The position numbers and the translations under genes are program-made. Shown one piece after another: positions 1 to 12,143 of a stretch of 64,000 bases of DNA. The stretch is from Kluyvera genomosp. 3 (GTDB taxonomy: Bacteria; Pseudomonadota; Gammaproteobacteria; Enterobacterales; Enterobacteriaceae). The stretch is taken from assembly GCA_002211745.1 (NCBI GenBank), contig CP022114.1:4372645-4436644 (forward strand), given 5' to 3'. How positions within the stretch are numbered: the first letter of the stretch is position 1; every line of letters begins with the position of its first letter. Under the pieces are notes generated by a model. The model ran no database searches. It had not been told where the DNA came from and saw nothing but the letters and a program-made list of their open reading frames with translations.

Positions 1-1
1 C

Positions 2-49
2 AGCCGCAGCGAGATGTGGTTAAACGCACTGTTACAGAAGCGTGCTTAA
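2..49 (+). other. possible 3' end of an upstream coding sequence
   Basis: An open frame enters from the left edge and ends at a TAA at 47-49. The 15 visible residues end in EMWLNALLQKRA. They are too few to identify a family. The frame could be chance, so this is only a pointer that a gene may end just before ahr. Confidence 0.25.
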
Positions 50-121
50 TCCCCCTTCCGCCAAGCGCCCCGCCCCACATGCTCTACACTCTCAGTTCAA
101 CACCACACTGAGAGATACACG

Positions 122-1137
122 ATGTCCATCATAAAAAGCTACGCCGCGAAAAATGCCGGGCAGAACTGGAAGTCTGGGAATACGATGCCGGGAGCTGTTG
201 CCGGAAGACGTTGAAGTGAAGGTGGATTACTGCGGGATCTGCCACTCGGACCTGTCGATGATCGACAACGAATGGGGGTTCTCTCAATATCCGCTGGTTG
301 CTGGCCACGAGGTGATTGGTCACGTGGTGGCGCTGGGCAGCGCGGCACAGAATAAAGGGCTGAAAATTGGTCAGCGCGTGGGCATTGGCTGGACGGCGCG
401 AAGCTGCGGCCACTGCGATGCCTGTATCGATGGCAACCAGATTAACTGTACCGAAGGATCGGTGCCGACCATCCTCAATCACGGTGGCTTTGCCGATAAG
501 CTGCGCGCTGACTGGCAATGGGTTATCCCGCTGCCGGACAACATTGATATCGAAACCGCAGGCCCGATGCTGTGCGGCGGGATCACCGTCTTTAAACCGC
601 TGCTGATGCATCACGTTACCGCCACCAGCCGCGTGGGGGTGATTGGGATTGGGGTCTGGGGCATATCGCCATTAAGCTGCTGCGGGCGATGGGTGCCGAG
701 GTGACGGCGTTCAGTTCCAATCCGTCGAAAGAGCAGGAAGTACGGGCGATGGGCGCGGACCACGTGGTCAACAGCCGTTCGCCGGAGGCGCTCAAAGAGC
801 TGGCGGGTCAGTTTGATCTGATCATCAACACCGTCAACGTGGATCTGAACTGGCAGCCGTACTTCGAAGCGCTGGCCTCGGCGGCAACTTCCATACCGTC
901 GGCGCGGTGCTGACGCCGCTGCCGGTCCCGGCGTTTACTCTGATTGGCGGCGACCGTAGCATCTCCGGTTCGGCAACGGGTAACCCGTACGAACTGCGCA
1001 AGCTGATGAAGTTTGCCGGTCGCAGCAAAGTGGCGCCAATCACTGAGCTGTTCCCGATGTCGAAAATCAACGACGCCATCCAGCACGTGCGTGACGGTAA
1101 AGCCCGTTACCGTGTGGTGTTGAAGGCTGATTTCTGA
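122..1137 (+). CDS. ahr: NADPH-dependent aldehyde reductase Ahr (zinc alcohol dehydrogenase family), frameshifted as given
   Basis: Cytosolic medium-chain zinc dehydrogenase that reduces aldehydes with NADPH. The protein begins [10 protein letters not shown] at 122. Visible signatures are the catalytic-zinc region [16 protein letters not shown] with the following GHEV, the structural-zinc cluster CGHCDAC, and the GxGxxG nucleotide fold at about 620-670. The end [12 protein letters not shown] matches E. coli Ahr (formerly YjgB). The reading frame breaks four times: near 160, 191, 653 and 880. Each break is repaired by adding one G to a G run, giving 339 residues, the usual length. Neighbouring yjgR and lptFG are also as in E. 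coli. I read this as an intact gene with sequence errors, but true decay cannot be excluded from the sequence alone. Confidence 0.88.
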
Positions 1138-1144
1138 TGTCACT

Positions 1145-1172
1145 CCGGCGGCGCTCTGCCGCCGGTTCTTCT
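1145..1172. terminator. terminator between convergent ahr and dihydroxyacetone kinase
   Basis: CCGGCGGC at 1145-1152 pairs perfectly with GCCGCCGG at 1158-1165 around a 5-nt loop. A T-rich tail TTCTTCT follows. It sits 7 nt after the ahr stop in a gap between two convergent genes. Confidence 0.65.
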
Positions 1173-1182
1173 CTCTGCGCCA

Positions 1183-2820
1183 TTAACCTTTAGCAAACGC
1201 CGAGAAGACTTCCGCTACGGCAACGGCTCCGGGATCCGGCACGCCGTTAAGGTTGTCGCTGTTCACATAAGATGCGCGCCCCGCTTTCGCTTTCTGCATG
1301 GTCGCCGTGCTATCAGCGCCCTGCTGCGCCGCCACAATCGCCTCTGCCAGTCCCTTGTCACGCAGCGCTTCCAACGCCGGCTGCAAGGCATCAATTAATG
1401 TACGATCGCCGGGTGCGGCACCACCGTAGAACTTCATCTGCTTTAACCCTGCCAGTAGCGCATCCGGTAGCGTCTCCCGCTGTGCTAACGCCTGCCCTGC
1501 TGCGGTAAAGAACAACGACATCAGCACGCCGCTGGAGCCGCCCATCACCGTTGCCAGACGCTCGCCAATCAGCTGCAAGAGTTGCGCCGTGTTGTTCAAC
1601 GGCAGCGCATTCTGTTCAAGCTGCGTGGCGATATCCTGCGCGCCCAGCGCAAAGGTCGAGCCGGTATCGCCATCGCCCACTTTAGCATCCAGCGCGTTCA
1701 ATCGCGCTTCGAGCCCCAGCAGCGTCTGCGTCGCTTGCGCCACCAGCGCATGCACCTGTGGGTTCTCCGATGGCTGTACCTCCAACGCGTCGTGCACTTT
1801 GGCATGCGTCAGGGTTCTGAGCGGAGCAAAAGCCACCGCCTTCACCCAGCCGGAGGTTTCAACATCAGCCAGCAGCGCTTCTTCGATGACCTGATTAAGA
1901 ACAATCAGCGACAGCGAGAAACCTTTCATATCCAGCGAGCTAACCAGCGTCGCCGGGCCAATCAGATAGGCTATCTGCTCGCGCAGCACGGAATGCGCCA
2001 GCTCTTTGGTGAGCAGCGCCATCTCCAGCTCCGACACGCCGCCCAGGTTGTTGATCAGCACTGCCACACGGTTGTCTCCCGCAGAGGCTTTCAGGGTCTC
2101 AACCAGCGTGCCTATCAGCTGTTTACTGTTATGGCTGCTGACCGTCGAGGCACCCGGCTCGCCGTGAATGCCCAGCCCCAGCTCCACCTGTCCGGGCTTA
2201 ATGCGATCTTCGGTCTCTCCACCGGGCAGGTTGCAGGTTTCCATCGCCAGACCCAGGCTGAACACGCCCCGGCTGGCCTGCTGGGCTATCTCGTGCACTT
2301 CGCTGAGTGATTTACCCTGCTCCGCCGCGTAGCCCGCCACTTTATGCACCAGCGCCGTGCCCGCAATACCGCGCGGCTGTTTGTTATCCGGCAGCGCAAC
2401 GTCGTCGGCGACAATCACCATCTCCACCTTCAGGCCGTACCGTTTGGCCTTTTCGGCGGCAAGCCCGAAGTTGAGGCGGTCGCCGGTGTAATTTTTGACA
2501 ATCAGCAGGCAGCCTCGGTCGCCCGTGACCGCGACGATGGCGTTCAGTACCGCATCCACGCTTGGGGAAGCAAAGAGATCGCCACATACGGCAGCGGTGA
2601 GCATGCCTCTGCCGACAAAGCCCGCGTGCGCCGGTTCGTGGCCGGAGCCACCGCCGGAAATAATCGCCACCCGGCTTTTATCCCAGTCACCACGAGCCAC
2701 AATACGAATAGCCGGATCGATATCCAGTCGAACCAGGTTGCCGTGAGGCGCAGATAACACTACGCCTTCCAGCGCATCGTCGACCAGCTGTTTGCGATCA
2801 TTAAAGAAGAATCTGGACAT
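1183..2820 (-). CDS. ATP-dependent dihydroxyacetone kinase (DhaK-DhaL fusion)
   Basis: Phosphorylates dihydroxyacetone to DHAP using ATP. The 545-residue protein is intact and resembles the one-piece kinase of Citrobacter freundii, not the three-subunit PTS-dependent DhaKLM of E. coli K-12. The N-terminal DhaK domain has GGGSGHEPAH near residue 50 and the GIHGEPGAS segment whose His binds substrate covalently in this family. The C-terminal DhaL domain has the Mg-ATP motif NALDAKVGDGDTGSTF and GGSSGVLMS. The start is set at MSRFFFN, which aligns with the family. A longer in-frame start 15 codons upstream lacks support. No glycerol dehydrogenase or dha regulator lies beside it, so it looks like an orphan kinase for free dihydroxyacetone. 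Confidence 0.9.
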   Translation of the reverse strand: MSRFFFNDRKQLVDDALEGVVLSAPHGNLVRLDIDPAIRIVARGDWDKSRVAIISGGGSGHEPAHAGFVGRGMLTAAVCGDLFASPSVDAVLNAIVAVTGDRGCLLIVKNYTGDRLNFGLAAEKAKRYGLKVEMVIVADDVALPDNKQPRGIAGTALVHKVAGYAAEQGKSLSEVHEIAQQASRGVFSLGLAMETCNLPGGETEDRIKPGQVELGLGIHGEPGASTVSSHNSKQLIGTLVETLKASAGDNRVAVLINNLGGVSELEMALLTKELAHSVLREQIAYLIGPATLVSSLDMKGFSLSLIVLNQVIEEALLADVETSGWVKAVAFAPLRTLTHAKVHDALEVQPSENPQVHALVAQATQTLLGLEARLNALDAKVGDGDTGSTFALGAQDIATQLEQNALPLNNTAQLLQLIGERLATVMGGSSGVLMSLFFTAAGQALAQRETLPDALLAGLKQMKFYGGAAPGDRTLIDALQPALEALRDKGLAEAIVAAQQGADSTATMQKAKAGRASYVNSDNLNGVPDPGAVAVAEVFSAFAKG

Positions 2821-2954
2821 AACCTTCCAAAAAAAAGAAAACCGTATGCAAAGCATAGTCCGCACTGGATAACGCGCCGCAAAACAGACAATTTACTGCC
2901 GCGAGTTATCGTTGTTTTGCCTATACTCGACGCAGAATAAATGGAGGATTACCC

Positions 2955-4452
2955 ATGAGCGCACCTTTGCTGATCGCACGCACCCAGGACAAGCAGCTTG
3001 AATTGCTGCCTAATATGGCCAACCGCCACGGGTTGATTACCGGCGCCACCGGTACCGGGAAAACCGTCACCCTGCAAAAAATGGCCGAGTCGTTCTCGGA
3101 GATTGGCGTGCCGGTCTTTATGGCGGACGTGAAAGGCGATCTGACCGGTGTGGCAAAAGAGGGCCAGGCCTCTGAAAAGCTAATGGCGCGCCTGAACAAT
3201 ATTGGTGTCACCGACTGGGAGCCGCACGCAAATCCGGTAGTCGTGTGGGATATCTTTGGCGAGAAGGGCCACCCGGTGCGGGCAACAGTGTCTGACCTCG
3301 GCCCACTGTTGCTGGCACGCCTGCTCAACCTCAACGAAGTGCAGTCCGGGGTGTTAAACATCATCTTTCGCATTGCCGACGATCAGGGCTGTTGCTGCTG
3401 GACTTCAAAGACCTGCGCGCGATAACCCAGTACATCGGCGATAACGCGAAATCCTTCCAGAATCAATACGGTAATATCAGCAGCGCCTCCGTGGGGCTAT
3501 CCAGCGCGGGCTGCTAACGCTGGAGCAGCAAGGTGCCGAACACTTCTTCGGCGAGCCAATGCTGGATATCAAAGACTGGATGCGTACCGACAGCAACGGC
3601 AAAGGCATCATCAATATCCTCAGCGCGGAAAAGCTCTACCAGATGCCGAAGCTGTACGCCGCAAGCCTGCTGTGGATGCTCTCCGAGCTTTATGAGCAGT
3701 TGCCGGAAGCGGGCGACCTCGAGAAGCCGAAGCTGGTCTTCTTCTTCGATGAAGCGCACCTGCTGTTTAGCGATGCGCCACAGGTATTATTGGATAAAAT
3801 CGAGCAGGTGATCCGCCTGATTCGATCTAAAGGCGTGGGCGTCTACTTCGTCTCGCAGAACCCGTCGGATATTCCCGATGCGGTGCTGGGCCAGCTCGGT
3901 AACCGCGTGCAGCACGCGCTACGCGCCTTTACACCGAAAGATCAGAAAGCGGTGAAGACGGCGGCGCAGACCATGCGCGCTAACCCGGCATTTAATACCG
4001 AGCAGGCGATTCAGGAATTAGGGACCGGGGAGGCGCTTATCTCGTTCCTGGATACCAAAGGCAGCCCATCTGTCGTTGAGCGGGCGATGGTGATTGCGCC
4101 GTGTTCACGTATGGGGCCAGTCACCGACGACGAGCGGAATGGTCTTATTAATAACTCGCCGCTGTATGGCAAATATGAGGATGAGATAGACCGTGAGTCG
4201 GCGTTCGAGATGCTGCAAAAAGGGGTGCAGAACAGTGCAGGTCAGGCGGATGCTCCGCCAGCCAAAGGTCAGCAGGGCGTTGATGACGGCATACTTGGCG
4301 GGCTGAAAGATATTATCTTCGGCACCACCGGTCCACGTGGCGGCAAACACGATGGTCTGGTGCAGACGGCGGCAAAAAGCGCCGTGCGTCAGGTGACGAA
4401 CCAGATTGTGCGTGGGATGCTGGGCAGCCTGCTGGGCGGGCGGCGGCGTTAG
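2955..4452 (+). CDS. yjgR: YjgR, HerA-like P-loop ATPase (DUF853), frameshifted as given
   Basis: Predicted cytosolic nucleoside-triphosphatase of the HerA/FtsK-like group; its role is unknown. It opens [14 protein letters not shown], with Walker A GATGTGKT near residue 35 and a Walker B-like [11 protein letters not shown] in the second half. The C-terminus is low-complexity and glycine/arginine rich (GSLLGGRRR). Two frame breaks, near 3387 and 3495, each need one G restored in a G run. The repaired protein is 499 residues, as in E. coli. It is divergent from the dihydroxyacetone kinase and convergent with lptG. Confidence 0.87.
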
Positions 4453-4469
4453 TTTCGTACCGTTTGTTT

Positions 4470-4504
4470 GCCGGATGGAGGCGTAAACGCCTTATCCGGC
4501 CTAC
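4470..4504 (+). repeat. REP element (classic enterobacterial palindromic unit)
   Basis: GCCGGATGGAGGCGTAAACG followed by CCTTATCCGGCCTAC is a canonical REP sequence with complementary GCCGGAT/ATCCGGC ends. It lies between the convergent 3' ends of yjgR and lptG, a typical REP location. Confidence 0.85.
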
Positions 4505-4570
4505 ATGATCCCGTAGCCCGAGCCCCGGGGTAGCGCCAATGTACAAAAGGAATACAGCCATTCCAGGCAT

Positions 4571-4607
4571 AAAAAACCCGGCGTCGCTTTCGCTTGGCCG
4601 GGCTACA
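4571..4607 (-). terminator. terminator of the lptFG operon
   Basis: On the minus strand a GTAGCCCGGC arm pairs with a GCCGGG arm and is followed by TTTTTT. It is just beyond the lptG stop. The arms resemble half of a REP element, so it may be REP-derived. Confidence 0.6.
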
Positions 4608-4614
4608 AGAGAGG

Positions 4615-5697
4615 TTACGCTTTTCTCATCATCAGCCAGAGGCTTATCAGGAAGAAGCTGGCGCTTGGCAACAGCGCGCCGATAATCGGCGGAATGCCGT
4701 ATACCAGCGTGAGCGGGCCGAAGATCTGATCGAGCACGTAGAACACGAAGCCGAAGCTAATCCCCGTCACCACGCGCACGCCCATCGGCACGCTACGCAG
4801 CGGGCCGAAGATGAACGACAGCGCCATCAGCATCATCACCGCTACGGAAAGCGGCTGGAATATTTTGCTCCACATATTCAGCTGGTAACGCCCGGCGTCC
4901 TGACCGCTGGCGTGCAGATACTTCACATAGTTGTGCAGCCCGCTGATGGACAGCGCATCCGGGTCCAGCGCCACGACGCCAAGCTTGTCAGGCGTGAGGG
5001 TGGTTTTCCAGGTACCGCTCACCGTCTGTGAACCGGTAATCTGTTTCGGGTCCGAGAGGTTAGATTCATCCACCTGCGATAAACGCCAGACCTTCTGTTC
5101 GGTATCAAATTTGGCGCTAGCCGCATAGCGAACAGACTGTAGACGACGCTCGTTGTTAAAACTGTAGATGCTCACGCCACCCAGTTCGTCGTTGCCCTTA
5201 ACACGCTCGATATACACAAAACTGTGGCCGTCTTTCGCCCACATGCCCTGCTGGGTTGAGAGCAGCGAGCCACCATACATCTGCTGCGCACGGTAGTTAC
5301 GCGCCATCTGCTCGCCCTGCGGTGCGACCCATTCGCCCATCGCCATGGTCAGCAGCACCAGCGGAATCGCGGTTTTCATCACCGACAGGGCCACCTGCAT
5401 ACGGGTGAAGCCAGAAGCCTGCATCACCACCAATTCGCTGCGCTGCGCCAGCATCCCCAGCCCCAGCAGCGCGCCAAGCAGCGCCGCCATAGGGAAGAAG
5501 ATCTGCACGTCTTTCGGCATGCTGAGAAGGGTATAGATACCCGCGCCCAGCGCGTCATAGCTCCCCTGCCCGGCCTTTTTCAACTGGTCGACAAACTTGA
5601 TGATGCCGGACAGCGACACCAGCATGAACAACGTCATCATGATGGTGGTGAAAATGGTTTTACCGATATAGCGGTCTAGTACACCAAATGGCTGCAT
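4615..5697 (-). CDS. lptG: LPS export ABC transporter permease LptG
   Basis: Inner-membrane permease of the LptB2FG complex, which extracts lipopolysaccharide and feeds it to the LptC-LptA bridge. The 360-residue protein opens MQPFGVLDRYIGKTIFTTIM. Hydrophobic segments cluster at the N-terminus (TM1 about 13-33, then two more by residue 120) and at the C-terminus (three from about residue 270), separated by a large periplasmic jellyroll domain, the known LptF/LptG layout. It overlaps the lptF stop by one base, so the two are translationally coupled. Intact here. Confidence 0.96.
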   Translation of the reverse strand: MQPFGVLDRYIGKTIFTTIMMTLFMLVSLSGIIKFVDQLKKAGQGSYDALGAGIYTLLSMPKDVQIFFPMAALLGALLGLGMLAQRSELVVMQASGFTRMQVALSVMKTAIPLVLLTMAMGEWVAPQGEQMARNYRAQQMYGGSLLSTQQGMWAKDGHSFVYIERVKGNDELGGVSIYSFNNERRLQSVRYAASAKFDTEQKVWRLSQVDESNLSDPKQITGSQTVSGTWKTTLTPDKLGVVALDPDALSISGLHNYVKYLHASGQDAGRYQLNMWSKIFQPLSVAVMMLMALSFIFGPLRSVPMGVRVVTGISFGFVFYVLDQIFGPLTLVYGIPPIIGALLPSASFFLISLWLMMRKA

Positions 5698-6797
5698 TAT
5701 ACCGCTCCTTTATTGGTCAAGCGGGCGCGGAGACGACGCATTGGGACGGTGTCCCACAGGTTCAGCGCCACGGCCAGCGCGATATACAGCAGGTTAACCG
5801 CCCACATCCATACCGCCGGGTCGAGCTTGCCTTTGCCGGCATTCGATTTCAGCGAGGTTTGCAGCAGGAAGAACACCAGATAGAGCAACATCGCTGGCAG
5901 CATCGAAAGCACACGTCCCTGTCGCGGGTTGACCACACTGAGCGGAACCACCATCAGCGCCATAATGAACACTGTCAGCACGAGCGTCAGGCGCCAGTGC
6001 AGCTCGGCGCGAGCACGGTTATTGTCCGTATTCCACAGCGTGCTCATGCTCATCTGCTCGGTATCGGTCGGGTCGGCGGCTACCGCTTGATGGCCAATAA
6101 TCGCCTGATAGTTTTTAAAATCGGTGATGCGGAAGTCGCGCAGCATAGCGGTACCTTCAAATCGAGTCCCCTGATTTAAGGTCACCACCTGAGAGCCGTC
6201 TTTATGCTGCGAGAGCTGACCGGAATCGGCAACAACCACCGAAGGACGCGCGCTGCCTTTTGGCCGCAGCTGCGCCAGGAAGACGTCATGGAAGCTTGAG
6301 CCATTCACACCTTCAATGAATAACACCGCGTTACCATCGGTTGACTGCTGGAACTGGCCCTGCGCCAGCGCCGCCATGCCGGGGTTAGCTTTCGCTTCGG
6401 CGAGCACTTCATCCTGATGGCGAGAGGACCATGGCCCAGCCCACATCACGTTGACAGCCGCGACGATGCCGGTAAACAGCGCCAGTACCATCGCCGCTTT
6501 AATCAGGACGGCTTTACTCAGGCCGCAGGCGTGCATCACCGTAATTTCACTTTCGGTATACAATTTCCCCAGCGTCATCAGAAGACCCAGGAACAGGCTC
6601 AGCGGCAGGATAAGCTGCGCCATTTCAGGCACGCCGAGCCCCAGCAAAGAGAGAACCAGGTTTGTCGGGATATCACCATCAACCGCCGCGCCGAGGATCC
6701 TCACCAGTTTCTGACAAAAGAAGATCAAAAGCAGGATGAAGAGGATGGCAAGCTGGCTTTTTAGCGTCTCCCGCACCAGATATCGTATGATTATCAC
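5697..6797 (-). CDS. lptF: LPS export ABC transporter permease LptF
   Basis: Partner permease of LptG in the LptB2FG transporter. The 366-residue protein opens MIIIRYLVRETLKSQLAILF. It has three N-terminal membrane segments, a periplasmic domain and three C-terminal segments ending near WAVNLLYIALAVALNLW. First gene of the lptF-lptG operon, divergent from pepA across 267 bp. Intact. The downstream lptG start overlaps its stop by one base. Confidence 0.96.
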   Translation of the reverse strand: MIIIRYLVRETLKSQLAILFILLLIFFCQKLVRILGAAVDGDIPTNLVLSLLGLGVPEMAQLILPLSLFLGLLMTLGKLYTESEITVMHACGLSKAVLIKAAMVLALFTGIVAAVNVMWAGPWSSRHQDEVLAEAKANPGMAALAQGQFQQSTDGNAVLFIEGVNGSSFHDVFLAQLRPKGSARPSVVVADSGQLSQHKDGSQVVTLNQGTRFEGTAMLRDFRITDFKNYQAIIGHQAVAADPTDTEQMSMSTLWNTDNNRARAELHWRLTLVLTVFIMALMVVPLSVVNPRQGRVLSMLPAMLLYLVFFLLQTSLKSNAGKGKLDPAVWMWAVNLLYIALAVALNLWDTVPMRRLRARLTNKGAV

Positions 6798-7061
6798 TAT
6801 AAATACGCCCGTAAAAACCCGTCTTATTGCAGGAAAATAGCTTGTTTCATGGCTTAAACGTCATTTATTCTCTTGAGTCGTCGAAATCATCGCTAAGATT
6901 AAATGACTCAGCGGTTTCACGTTTCATGACCTGTTCTGACGTGCCAGGACCGTAATAACGTTAAGATTAACACGAAGTCACCGCAACAGCGGAAATGAGT
7001 TACGTAAGCTTGCAATTCTATCCGTAGCCACCGCCGTTGTCTTTAAGATTCAGGAGCGTAG

Positions 7062-8576
<1,515 letters not shown>

Positions 8577-8584
8577 GGCACAAC

Positions 8585-8656
8585 CCCCTCACCCTAACCC
8601 TCTCCCCACTGGGGAGAGGGAACCAATCTTCCCGCGTTCGGGAAGGGAGTCAGGGG
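8585..8656 (+). repeat. palindromic intergenic repeat (CCCTCTCCCC family), copy 1
   Basis: A left part CCCTCACCCTAACCCTCTCC, a short loop and GGGGAGAGGG form a strong hairpin at 8598-8620. A weaker second hairpin CTTCCCG/CGGGAAG follows, ending in a degraded inverted arm. It lies between pepA and holC and belongs to the family also seen near 28740, 33050, 41970, 44640 and 49920. Confidence 0.8.
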
Positions 8657-8687
8657 CGATTTAAATCCACCACAAGAAGCCCCATAT

Positions 8688-9131
8688 ATGAAGAATGCGA
8701 CGTTCTATCTTCTGGACAACGACACCACCGTCGACGAGCTTAGCGCCGTCGAACAACTGGTGTGTGAAATTGCCGCAGAACGTTGGCGCGCGGGCAAGCG
8801 CGTGCTGATCGCCTGCGAAGACGAGCAGCAGGCCATTCGCCTGGATGAAGCCCTGTGGAGCCGCCCTCCGGAAAGTTTTGTGCCGCATAATCTGGCGGGC
8901 GAAGGCCCAAGAGGCGGTGCGCCGGTGGAGATCGCCTGGCCTGCCAGGCGCAACAGCAGCCCACGGGATATACTGATAAGTCTGCGGGTAAACTTTGCAG
9001 ATTTTGCCACCGCTTTCACAGAAGTGGTAGACTTCGTCCCTTACGAAGAAACTCTGAAACAACTCGCACGCGATCGCTACAAAGCCTACCGCGTGGCTGG
9101 TTTTAACCTGAATACGGCAACCTGGAAATAA
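8688..9131 (+). CDS. holC: DNA polymerase III chi subunit HolC
   Basis: Chi subunit of the clamp-loader complex; it links psi (HolD) to single-strand-binding protein. The 147-residue protein opens [14 protein letters not shown] and ends [14 protein letters not shown], as in E. coli HolC. Its TAA overlaps the valS ATG by one base (TAATG), so valS is probably translationally coupled to it. Intact. Confidence 0.95.
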   Translation: MKNATFYLLDNDTTVDELSAVEQLVCEIAAERWRAGKRVLIACEDEQQAIRLDEALWSRPPESFVPHNLAGEGPRGGAPVEIAWPARRNSSPRDILISLRVNFADFATAFTEVVDFVPYEETLKQLARDRYKAYRVAGFNLNTATWK

Positions 9132-11986
9132 TGGAAAAGACATATAACCCGCAAGATATCGAACAGCCGCTTTACGAGCACTGGGAAAAGCAGGGCTATT
9201 TCAAGCCTAACGGCGACGAAAGCAAAGAGTCCTTCTGCATCATGATCCCGCCGCCGAACGTCACCGGCAGTTTGCATATGGGTCATGCTTTCCAGCAAAC
9301 CATCATGGACACCATGATTCGCTACCAGCGCATGCAGGGCAAAAACACCCTGTGGCAGGCCGGTACCGACCACGCGGGTATCGCTACCCAGATGGTGGTT
9401 GAGCGTAAGATTGCCGCTGAAGAAGGGAAAACCCGTCACGACTATGGTCGCGATGCGTTCATCGACAAAATCTGGCAGTGGAAAGCGGAATCCGGCGGCA
9501 CCATTACCCGTCAGATGCGCCGTCTCGGCAACTCGGTTGACTGGGAGCGCGAGCGCTTCACCATGGACGAAGGCCTTTCCAATGCCGTGAAAGAAGTCTT
9601 TGTTCGCCTGTACAAAGAAGACCTGATTTACCGTGGCAAACGCCTGGTGAACTGGGACCCGAAATTGCGCACCGCCATCTCTGACCTGGAAGTGGAAAAC
9701 CGCGAGTCTAAAGGCTCAATGTGGCACATCCGCTATCCGCTGGCCGACGGCGCGAAAACCGCAGACGGTAAAGATTATCTGGTCGTCGCCACTACCCGTC
9801 CGGAAACCATTCTCGGCGATACCGGCGTGGCCGTGAACCCGGAAGATCCGCGTTATAAAGATCTGATCGGCAAGTTCGTTATTCTGCCGCTGGTTGACCG
9901 CCGTATTCCAATCGTTGGCGATGAACACGCCGATATGGAAAAAGGCACCGGCTGCGTGAAGATCACCCCGGCGCACGACTTTAACGACTACGAAGTCGGG
10001 AAACGTCACGCCCTGCCGATGATCAATATTCTGACCTTTGACGGCGACATCCGCGAAACCGCGGAAGTGTACGACACCAAAGGCGAAGAGTCTGACGTTT
10101 ACTCCAACGCGATCCCGGCTGAATTCCAGAAGCTGGAACGTTTTGCTGCCCGTAAAGCCATCGTCGCTGCCGTTGACGCACTGGGCCTGCTGGAAGAAAT
10201 TAAACCGCACGATCTGACCGTCCCTTACGGCGACCGTGGCGGCGTGGTTATCGAACCGATGCTGACCGACCAGTGGTATGTGCGTGCCGACGTGCTGGCG
10301 AAACCGGCGGTTGAAGCCGTTGAAAACGGCAGCATTCAGTTCGTGCCGAAGCAGTACGAAAACATGTACTTCTCCTGGATGCGCGATATTCAGGACTGGT
10401 GTATCTCCCGTCAGCTGTGGTGGGGTCACCGTATCCCGGCATGGTACGACAACGACGGCAACGTCTACGTTGGCCGCACCGAAGACGAAGTGCGCCAGGA
10501 AAACAATCTCGGCGCCGACGTTGCGCTGCGTCAGGACGAAGACGTTCTCGATACCTGGTTCTCCTCCGCGCTGTGGACCTTCTCTACCCTCGGCTGGCCG
10601 GAAAACACCGACGCGCTGCGTCAGTTCCACCCAACCAGCGTGATGGTTTCCGGCTTCGACATCATCTTCTTCTGGATTGCCCGCATGATCATGATGACCA
10701 TGCACTTCATCAAAGATGAAAACGGCAAGCCGCAGGTTCCGTTCCATACCGTCTACATGACCGGTCTGATTCGCGACGACGAAGGCCAGAAGATGTCCAA
10801 ATCCAAGGGTAACGTTATTGACCCGCTGGATATGGTCGACGGCATCTCCCTGCCGGAGCTGCTGGAAAAACGTACCGGCAACATGATGCAGCCGCAGCTG
10901 GCTGAGAAGATTGCCAAGCGTACCGAGAAGCAGTTCCCGAACGGCATCGAGCCGCACGGCACCGACGCCCTGCGCTTTACCCTGGCGGCGCTGGCTTCGA
11001 CCGGCCGCGATATCAACTGGGATATGAAGCGTCTGGAAGGTTACCGTAACTTCTGTAACAAGCTGTGGAACGCCAGCCGCTTTGTGCTGATGAACACCGA
11101 AGATCAAGATTGCGGCTTCAACGGCGGTGAAATGACCCTGTCGCTGGCGGACCGCTGGATCCTTGCTGAATTCAACCAGACCGTGAAAGCGTACCGCGAA
11201 GCGCTGGATAACTTCCGCTTCGACATCGCCGCGGGCATCCTGTACGAGTTCACCTGGAACCAGTTCTGTGACTGGTATCTGGAGCTGACCAAACCTGTTA
11301 TGACCGGGGGTTCCGAGTCTGAACTGCGCGGTACCCGCAATACGCTGGTTACCGTGCTGGAAGGTCTGCTGCGCCTGGCGCACCCGATCATCCCGTTCAT
11401 CACCGAAACCATCTGGCAGCGCGTGAAGGTCATTTGCGGCATTACCGCCGACACCATCATGCTGCAGCCGTTCCCGGAATATAACGCCGCGCAGGTTGAT
11501 GAAGCCGCGCTGGCCGATACCGAATGGCTGAAGCAAGCGATCGTTGCCGTACGTAACATCCGTGCAGAAATGAACATCGCCCCGGGCAAACCGCTGGAAC
11601 TGCTGCTGCGTGGTTGCAGCGCTGACGCGATGCGTCGCGTGAACGACAACCGTAGCTTCCTGCTGAACCTGGCGCGTCTGGAAAGCATCACCGTACTGCC
11701 TGCCAATGACAAAGGTCCGGTTTCCGTGACCAAAATCATCGACGGCGCCGAACTGCTGATCCCGATGGCTGGCCTCATCAACAAAGAAGATGAGCTGGCG
11801 CGTCTGGCGAAAGAAGTGGCGAAAATCGAAGGTGAGATTGCCCGTATCGAAGGCAAACTTTCCAACGAAGGTTTCGTCGCCCGCGCGCCGGAAGCGGTCA
11901 TTGCAAAAGAGCGTGAGAAGCTGGACGGTTATGCAGAAGCGAAAGCGAAGCTGATTGAGCAGCAGGCGGTCATCGCCGCGCTGTAA
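9131..11986 (+). CDS. valS: valine--tRNA ligase ValS
   Basis: Class I aminoacyl-tRNA synthetase that charges tRNA-Val and edits mischarged threonine. Intact, 951 residues, the usual length. The HIGH motif appears as [11 protein letters not shown] at 42-52 and KMSKS at about 554-558. The CP1 editing domain lies roughly at 190-400 ([16 protein letters not shown]). The C-terminus (about 880-951) is a charged coiled coil ([17 protein letters not shown]) that contacts tRNA. Cotranscribed with holC. A large open frame on the opposite strand (9716-11536) is a shadow of its codon bias. Confidence 0.97.
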   Translation: MEKTYNPQDIEQPLYEHWEKQGYFKPNGDESKESFCIMIPPPNVTGSLHMGHAFQQTIMDTMIRYQRMQGKNTLWQAGTDHAGIATQMVVERKIAAEEGKTRHDYGRDAFIDKIWQWKAESGGTITRQMRRLGNSVDWERERFTMDEGLSNAVKEVFVRLYKEDLIYRGKRLVNWDPKLRTAISDLEVENRESKGSMWHIRYPLADGAKTADGKDYLVVATTRPETILGDTGVAVNPEDPRYKDLIGKFVILPLVDRRIPIVGDEHADMEKGTGCVKITPAHDFNDYEVGKRHALPMINILTFDGDIRETAEVYDTKGEESDVYSNAIPAEFQKLERFAARKAIVAAVDALGLLEEIKPHDLTVPYGDRGGVVIEPMLTDQWYVRADVLAKPAVEAVENGSIQFVPKQYENMYFSWMRDIQDWCISRQLWWGHRIPAWYDNDGNVYVGRTEDEVRQENNLGADVALRQDEDVLDTWFSSALWTFSTLGWPENTDALRQFHPTSVMVSGFDIIFFWIARMIMMTMHFIKDENGKPQVPFHTVYMTGLIRDDEGQKMSKSKGNVIDPLDMVDGISLPELLEKRTGNMMQPQLAEKIAKRTEKQFPNGIEPHGTDALRFTLAALASTGRDINWDMKRLEGYRNFCNKLWNASRFVLMNTEDQDCGFNGGEMTLSLADRWILAEFNQTVKAYREALDNFRFDIAAGILYEFTWNQFCDWYLELTKPVMTGGSESELRGTRNTLVTVLEGLLRLAHPIIPFITETIWQRVKVICGITADTIMLQPFPEYNAAQVDEAALADTEWLKQAIVAVRNIRAEMNIAPGKPLELLLRGCSADAMRRVNDNRSFLLNLARLESITVLPANDKGPVSVTKIIDGAELLIPMAGLINKEDELARLAKEVAKIEGEIARIEGKLSNEGFVARAPEAVIAKEREKLDGYAEAKAKLIEQQAVIAAL

Positions 11987-12030
11987 TCATCGAGCCTGTA
12001 CGTAGCGCCATCCGACAGCGCAGACGACAA

Positions 12031-12066
12031 AAGCCTCTGATGCAAATGCTCAGAGGCTTTTTATTG
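12031..12066 (+). terminator. Rho-independent terminator of holC-valS
   Basis: AGCCTCTGA pairs with TCAGAGGCT around a 9-nt loop and is followed by TTTTTATT, 45 nt after the valS stop. Confidence 0.85.
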
Positions 12067-12143
12067 AATTATCCTCGCTTGCGCTCCCCCTCACCGCAGT
12101 GGTATTAACTGCATATGTTCCACATTTCTGTCATGAGTTCGCT

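Noticed and set aside
1-121. A leuX tRNA or integrative-element attachment site near ahr, as in E. coli
   Set aside because: No tRNA cloverleaf or CCA-ended acceptor stem is visible in the 121 bp before ahr. If present, it lies outside the window.
122-1137. Calling the broken genes pseudogenes
   Set aside because: Breaks affect essential and housekeeping genes alike, always as G/C-run contractions, and repaired lengths match the families. Sequence error is the simpler reading.
9716-11536. Open frame of about 600 codons antisense to valS
   Set aside because: It lies wholly inside intact valS, has composition typical of a codon-bias shadow (His/Val/Gly rich) and no recognisable domain or start signal.
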